Positions 17,984 through 22,053 of a DNA stretch of 22,053 bases are shown in pieces. A model generated the notes under the pieces. That model was not told the origin of the DNA and did no database searches. It saw only the letters and a list, made by a program, of their open reading frames with translations. Positions within the stretch are counted from its first letter, which is position 1, and the number at the start of each line of letters is the position of its first letter. This DNA comes from Pelargonium cotyledonis. Its lineage: Eukaryota > Streptophyta > Magnoliopsida > Geraniales > Geraniaceae. The position numbers were made by a program, and so were the translations under genes. The DNA is taken from the NCBI GenBank assembly GCA_036897625.1, contig JAYMTA010001064.1, forward strand, positions 1 to 22,053. Direction: 5' to 3'.

Positions 17984-20396
17984 TCAGCCGTTGGGTACTG
18001 TTGTATCATACTTCAATTTGCAGTCACTTTGTAAGGCCAACAACCAAGAATCCACCTGAGGAATCAAGAAACAATAAGATGATATTTATGTGCATGCCAC
18101 TTCTCATCCAATGGATAATCCAAAATGAGACCGATTGTCCTACATTTTGAGCCGATGGATTTGCAAAAAGATCATATCAACATATTTGGGTGTTCTTATA
18201 CTGATTTGTTGGTTAGTATAATATATTGAGTATTGAAAAATGACGCAAGTAATTATTCATTATATGGGATTCAAGCAGAGCAAATATGTCTAGCCTAAAA
18301 TTCAAATCACCAAAGCTTCTGATAAGGTACTTAGCTTACCTGTATCTTAGAACTACTTGAGCATTCATATCGTAGTCCATGACGAGTTAACATATAAAAG
18401 GCATGCCGTGTCTCTCCATCTTCTCGTATAATGCTTGGAAGACGACCCATTTCAACAATATCAGAGAGTAGAGCAGAGTCTTGAGGAGCTAAATCTGCAT
18501 AAGGATGCAATTTCGGCAGTTTTTAGACAAGTAATACGATGTCATAATGAAGAGACAATTACCCTTTTTTCGGGAGATGCAGACACGAATTCACCTTGAA
18601 TTTTCCAATGAACCTAAATTTGAACTTTAAATGGTTTGGAAATTAATGACACAAACCAATCTTGGCAACATTTTATCCCTAATTAGTTGATCGATGTCAG
18701 GACAACAATTTAGTGCTTAGAACTATGGACCAGACATCAGTTGTCAGTATGCAGCTAGTTGCGTTCTCTACTTTTAATTACGTATTACTAAGGCCTGACT
18801 TATCCAAGCCTTCAGTATGTAGAGAGAGAGAGAGAGTACAGCTAAAGATTTTTATAATCTATAAACATTATAATCTGGATGCTATTTATATACATAGCAT
18901 TAAGGTGTTTTGGATTAAAATAATTACCTGTGGACAATAAATAGAAGAATATACAAGGCCCTTGAAGGACAGCGAAGCGAGGAAGCCAGTCATCAACATC
19001 AGTATCATCAATTGGGGGAGGTTCTCCCGGTAATGCTGTCCATCTCTATTACAGAAACGATATAAGGAAAACCACTGATGAAGTTTGTAATGAACATAAA
19101 ATAATGTGGGTGGTGAAAGGTACTTACAGTTCGAATGTACAAGTAGCCAGACAGACGAGCCGACCTTAAAATTTGATCAATATGCTCCAACCTGTGTGAA
19201 ACAGAAGAGTTTTAACAATGACAGAGAAATCCTTGGGCAATGAGAGTTTACAGAGAAAAGAGTGGGGGGATTTTTTCCTGGTTCGTCACTTTAGCTAGAG
19301 CACAAACACAAGGACAGCCAGGCAGCTTTAGCAGCATATATGAAGAAAAAGATCATCCTATTTTTGTCTAATCTAGTAGGACAATTGAACAATATATGCA
19401 GACAAGTAGACAACATGGAACAAAGGGCACTTAAACTACTTTGTTTTCAGTTCTCAAAGATCTGATATATATACCTGTCCCAACTAAGACCATGCAGGGG
19501 AATTCATTTATTTGATTTGCTTAGCTAGTACTGAAAAGAGACAGACAACATAGACACAATGAGCACTTAAACCACTCTGATTTCCATTCTAACAAATGAA
19601 ATATATACAAATGTGTCCCAGATAAAACTGTCCAGGGGGATTAATTTATGTGATGTATTACATGCGCATCTAGCACCAAAAAGAAACGTGCACACACACA
19701 CACACCTAAAGCAGAAATTTTACTACTAAAGTTCAAAACTGAAGATTCAAAAGTATGAGTGCACACAGCCTTTGGTGTCTTCATTACCCTGAATTGGGTA
19801 CATAAAACAATCTATGTAAAACCAAGAACCAAGAATAGCTCATATATATTACATCATAGTGCTAAAGTCAATATCATGGCAACCTTACCGAGCTTTCAAG
19901 AGAGCTTCTCTCTCTTCTAAATCAGCAAGTTCTGATCGTAGAGACCCAACTTCTGTAGCAGCTAGAGAAACCTGCAAAAGACTCATGGATCAGTTAGGAA
20001 ATATAGGAGTTTCATCAACACCAGATGGACATCAGAGGAGTTCGATTTACCTTTTCCTGACCATTTGGGCTAGAGCTCCAAGGAAGCCCCCGAAAACTAA
20101 ACAAATTCAACATGAAAGCGGCACTTCTAAATTTTCTTTGAGCCCAGAAACAGCTATCAGACCTATTCTAAACCAGTAAATGTATGTATGAAATTAGAAA
20201 CCAACTCAATGTTTCTCAACCAATTTGTTGGTCTGTTCTTCCTGCACATTAGAAAAGAGGAATGAATATACCTTGACGAAGTATCAGTTCTTGGCTGTGA
20301 ACTTGATGCAGTGTTGTTTAGACGTAAATCCTGAGTAGGCGTTGATACTTGAAAGTGATCTGGAAGAACCTTTATCTTCCCAAGACCATCATCCAT
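17984..20396 (-). CDS. Coiled-coil and pleckstrin-homology (PH) domain protein (220 aa)
   Basis: Seven coding exons: 20396-20272, 20096-20051, 19971-19889, 19191-19128, 19045-18928, 18494-18340, 18055-17984, in one frame, 220 aa. I chose the Met of MDDGLGKIKVLPDH as start. Residues 1-57 are polar and Ser-rich. Residues 58-97 form a coiled coil (SLRSELADLEEREALLKARL). A PH domain follows from about S99 (SGYLYIRTRW) through WLPRFAVLQGPCIFFYLL and HAFYMLTRHGLRYECSS to the final helix with its hallmark Trp (VDSWLLALQ, W201). PH domains bind phosphoinositides or proteins at membranes. The basic beta1-beta2 signature is weak here (an acidic PPIDDTDVDD insert), so lipid binding is doubtful. I recall Arabidopsis relatives annotated only as PH-domain proteins; function unknown. 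The frame remains open upstream of the chosen Met, so a longer N-terminus is possible. Confidence 0.88.
18821..18836. repeat. AG microsatellite in PH-gene intron
   Basis: Eight consecutive AG units in the intron between the exons ending at 18928 and starting at 18494. On the gene strand it is a CT tract. Confidence 0.9.
19400..19655. repeat. Diverged ~120-bp tandem duplication in PH-gene intron
   Basis: Copy 1 (about 19400-19518) and copy 2 (about 19537-19655) share a series of words in the same order: AGACAACATGG/AGACAACATAG, GAGCACTTAAACCACT/GGGCACTTAAACTACT, CTGTCCCA/TGTGTCCCA, and CAGGGGAATTCATTTATTTG/CAGGGGGATTAATTTATGTG. Period is about 137 bases. It lies in the intron 19888-19192. The many substitutions show an old event. 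Confidence 0.8.
19691..19705. repeat. CA microsatellite in PH-gene intron
   Basis: About seven and a half CA units directly right of the tandem duplication, in the same intron. Confidence 0.9.
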
Positions 20397-21747
20397 GAAG
20401 CTTAGCTTCACTTGCAGAAGATGGTGCAAGCCTATGATCAGAAAAAAAACATGCTCATAATCAGGAAGAAAAAAAAAAAAAAAAAACTTCTTTGAACGCA
20501 CTATCCACCTTTGCCGAATAACAAACTTCAAATCAGAAAAACCTAAATCTATTTCTCTACACTCCATCCTCCACCATAAGATGCTCGAGGAACAAATGTT
20601 TCTATCCAGTCTTCGAAAAGTTACAAAAAGTGGAGTCTAAATCACTTCCTATCTAGTTAATAAGATTTAACCACATTCCAAGTGCAGGTATTAGCAGGAG
20701 ACATTACGATGGTGGAAAGGTAATCCACTAGATTCCACCTAAAATTGGATATACAACTACCATATGACTGTAAAACACAAATGTTCTGTAAGATGTAAGA
20801 TCTATTGTATTCTGCAAAAATGAAACGTGCTAGTCAAACATCAGGGATCAGCATCACATTGATGATGATTGGCGAATGAGAAGATACTAATTAGCAGCAT
20901 CTCATCAAAGCCTCAACCAAATTTCATAGCATCCATAATAACCACCATTTGCCTTTCTGGTCCAAGGCCATATCAAAAGTAAACAGTAAAATTCCTTCTT
21001 GCAACACTACTTGACTTTAAACCCATTTCCTCCAAAGATTTTTTAATAACAAAAAGTGAAATAAATATAACTTTCCAAATGAATCGTGATCCATACATAC
21101 AAAACTAAGCAACCAATAACTTTTCATTGCTATAAGCAGCACATCAAATCAATGGCGCAGTAACCAGAAGCACCCTATGATGAATCAAGCCCTAATTCTA
21201 CATTTAATCGTCAAATGAAGCTATCTTAAAAAGCACGAAACACACACAAAATCAAGCAAACTTGTCAATAATGGTCACAAGCAGCTAGATCAAGTAATAT
21301 TTGCTGGCGTACCTTCCAACTAAACAAGAACAGTTGGAGATAAATTTGGATCGAACGAGTGGAATCAGAAGGAAAAAAATGGAGAGTTGTCTGGAGATGA
21401 AGTAATTGTCGCAAAAAAACAATGAAATTGAGCACGTAAGTTGCAGGAGCTAAGGAACAAACAAACAAAGAATTTCAGAAAAAGCAACAAGAAATAGAAT
21501 TGGATAAAGATAAGAGGAGGAGATACGTACGTGGGAGTAGAAAGGAGGTTTTTACAGAGGAAATTGCTAAGGTTGATGGAACCAAGTCTTGTTCCCGGTA
21601 AGATTTTGACTTCATGAAATCAAACCCTATAGGACTTGGACTGTTAGGTACAGCAGTTAAGCCTTCGGATTCAACATGGTAATCGTCGAAAATACTATTT
21701 TGCCCCTTCACTCTTGCTAAAACTAAACTATGGAACATGGAGCTCAT
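20397..21747 (-). other. Leader region of the PH-domain gene with a ~1.1-kb intron
   Basis: A donor CTACTCCCAC|GTACGT (21531/21530) and an acceptor CTGATCATAG|GCTTGC (20432/20431) define an intron of 1099 nt. The second exon then has 35 nt before the ATG at 20396. I read the upstream exon as 5'UTR. However, it contains an ATG at 21747 that stays open for 72 codons and joins the PH frame without a shift, so part of it may be coding. Confidence 0.5.
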
Positions 21748-22053
21748 GGTGTTTTTAGTCGAATTTTAAATTTTAATTCACTGAATAAAATATCCCCCCC
21801 GGTAGTTGTGATCGATAAATATTGCTCAATAATTCATACTAAGGGAAGGTTTAATCTTATTATTAATGATATAATTTATCTTTGAATATAGTTTAGTTTT
21901 TATTTTTATTTTGTTTTATTAGTAGGTATGTGAAATCGATCGTTTAATAATATATATTTTTTTTAGGTATTAACAATGAGTTTCTTGAGAGGGCCCGCAT
22001 CATTGGCGGGTTTACACCTTTTAAACTTTTTTACCACACCCAAACAAAATCAT
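21748..22053. other. Upstream flank of the PH-domain gene
   Basis: AT-rich with a C7 run at 21795-21801 and several T-runs. No exon, TATA box of clear position, or repeat family is supported. It probably holds the distal promoter of the PH-domain gene. Confidence 0.5.

Noticed and set aside
21265..21468. 67-codon minus-strand open frame near the PH-gene leader
   Set aside because: Lies inside the predicted leader intron and encodes no known motif.
1..22053. CRISPR arrays, operons or bacterial elements
   Set aside because: No spaced short palindromic repeats and no intronless gene clusters; the window is plant nuclear DNA with spliced genes.

Overview
This is a stretch of a plant nuclear genome, almost certainly a eudicot. 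It is AT-rich, with long U-rich introns and GT-AG splicing. It also holds a nuclear tRNA gene, a LINE-type RNase H remnant and a Stowaway-like MITE scrap. No bacterial, viral or CRISPR feature is visible. Every gene model below was built by eye from splice sites and reading-frame continuity. All four protein-coding genes and the tRNA lie on the minus strand, so they read right to left.

Layout from left to right: (1) 1-2000 is AT-rich intergenic DNA with diverged repeats. (2) 2310-7474 is a 12-exon gene for a predicted 607-aa chloroplast protein. It has PPR-like helices, a split Cys4 zinc site, a hydrophobic segment and a coiled-coil C-terminus, and its last intron appears to be GC-AG. (3) 7582-7653 is tRNA-Ala(CGC), about 110 bp upstream of that gene's start codon. 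(4) 8107-8848 is the 3' end of a LINE retrotransposon carrying an open RNase H domain. (5) 9553-12445 is a gene for a 235-aa mRNA-export adaptor of the UIEF type (UAP56-interacting export factor), with a non-coding first exon further right. (6) 14507-16988 is a 7-exon organellar nucleoside diphosphate kinase, NDPK3/NDPK4 type, 237 aa. (7) 17984-20396 is a 7-coding-exon gene for a 220-aa coiled-coil plus PH-domain protein, with a likely 5'UTR intron reaching to about 21530.

The genes do not form a pathway. They are neighbours with separate roles: plastid protein, mRNA export, nucleotide homeostasis in an organelle, and phosphoinositide or protein binding. From memory, PH-domain, NDPK and UIEF genes also sit close together in Arabidopsis chromosome 4 blocks, so their adjacency may be an old conserved microsynteny. 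No clearly new system was found. The observations most worth following are the composite chloroplast protein with its GC-AG intron, the tRNA gene inside a Pol II promoter, the conserved gene trio, a possible cassette exon in the export-factor gene, and a possible in-frame N-terminal extension of the PH protein.
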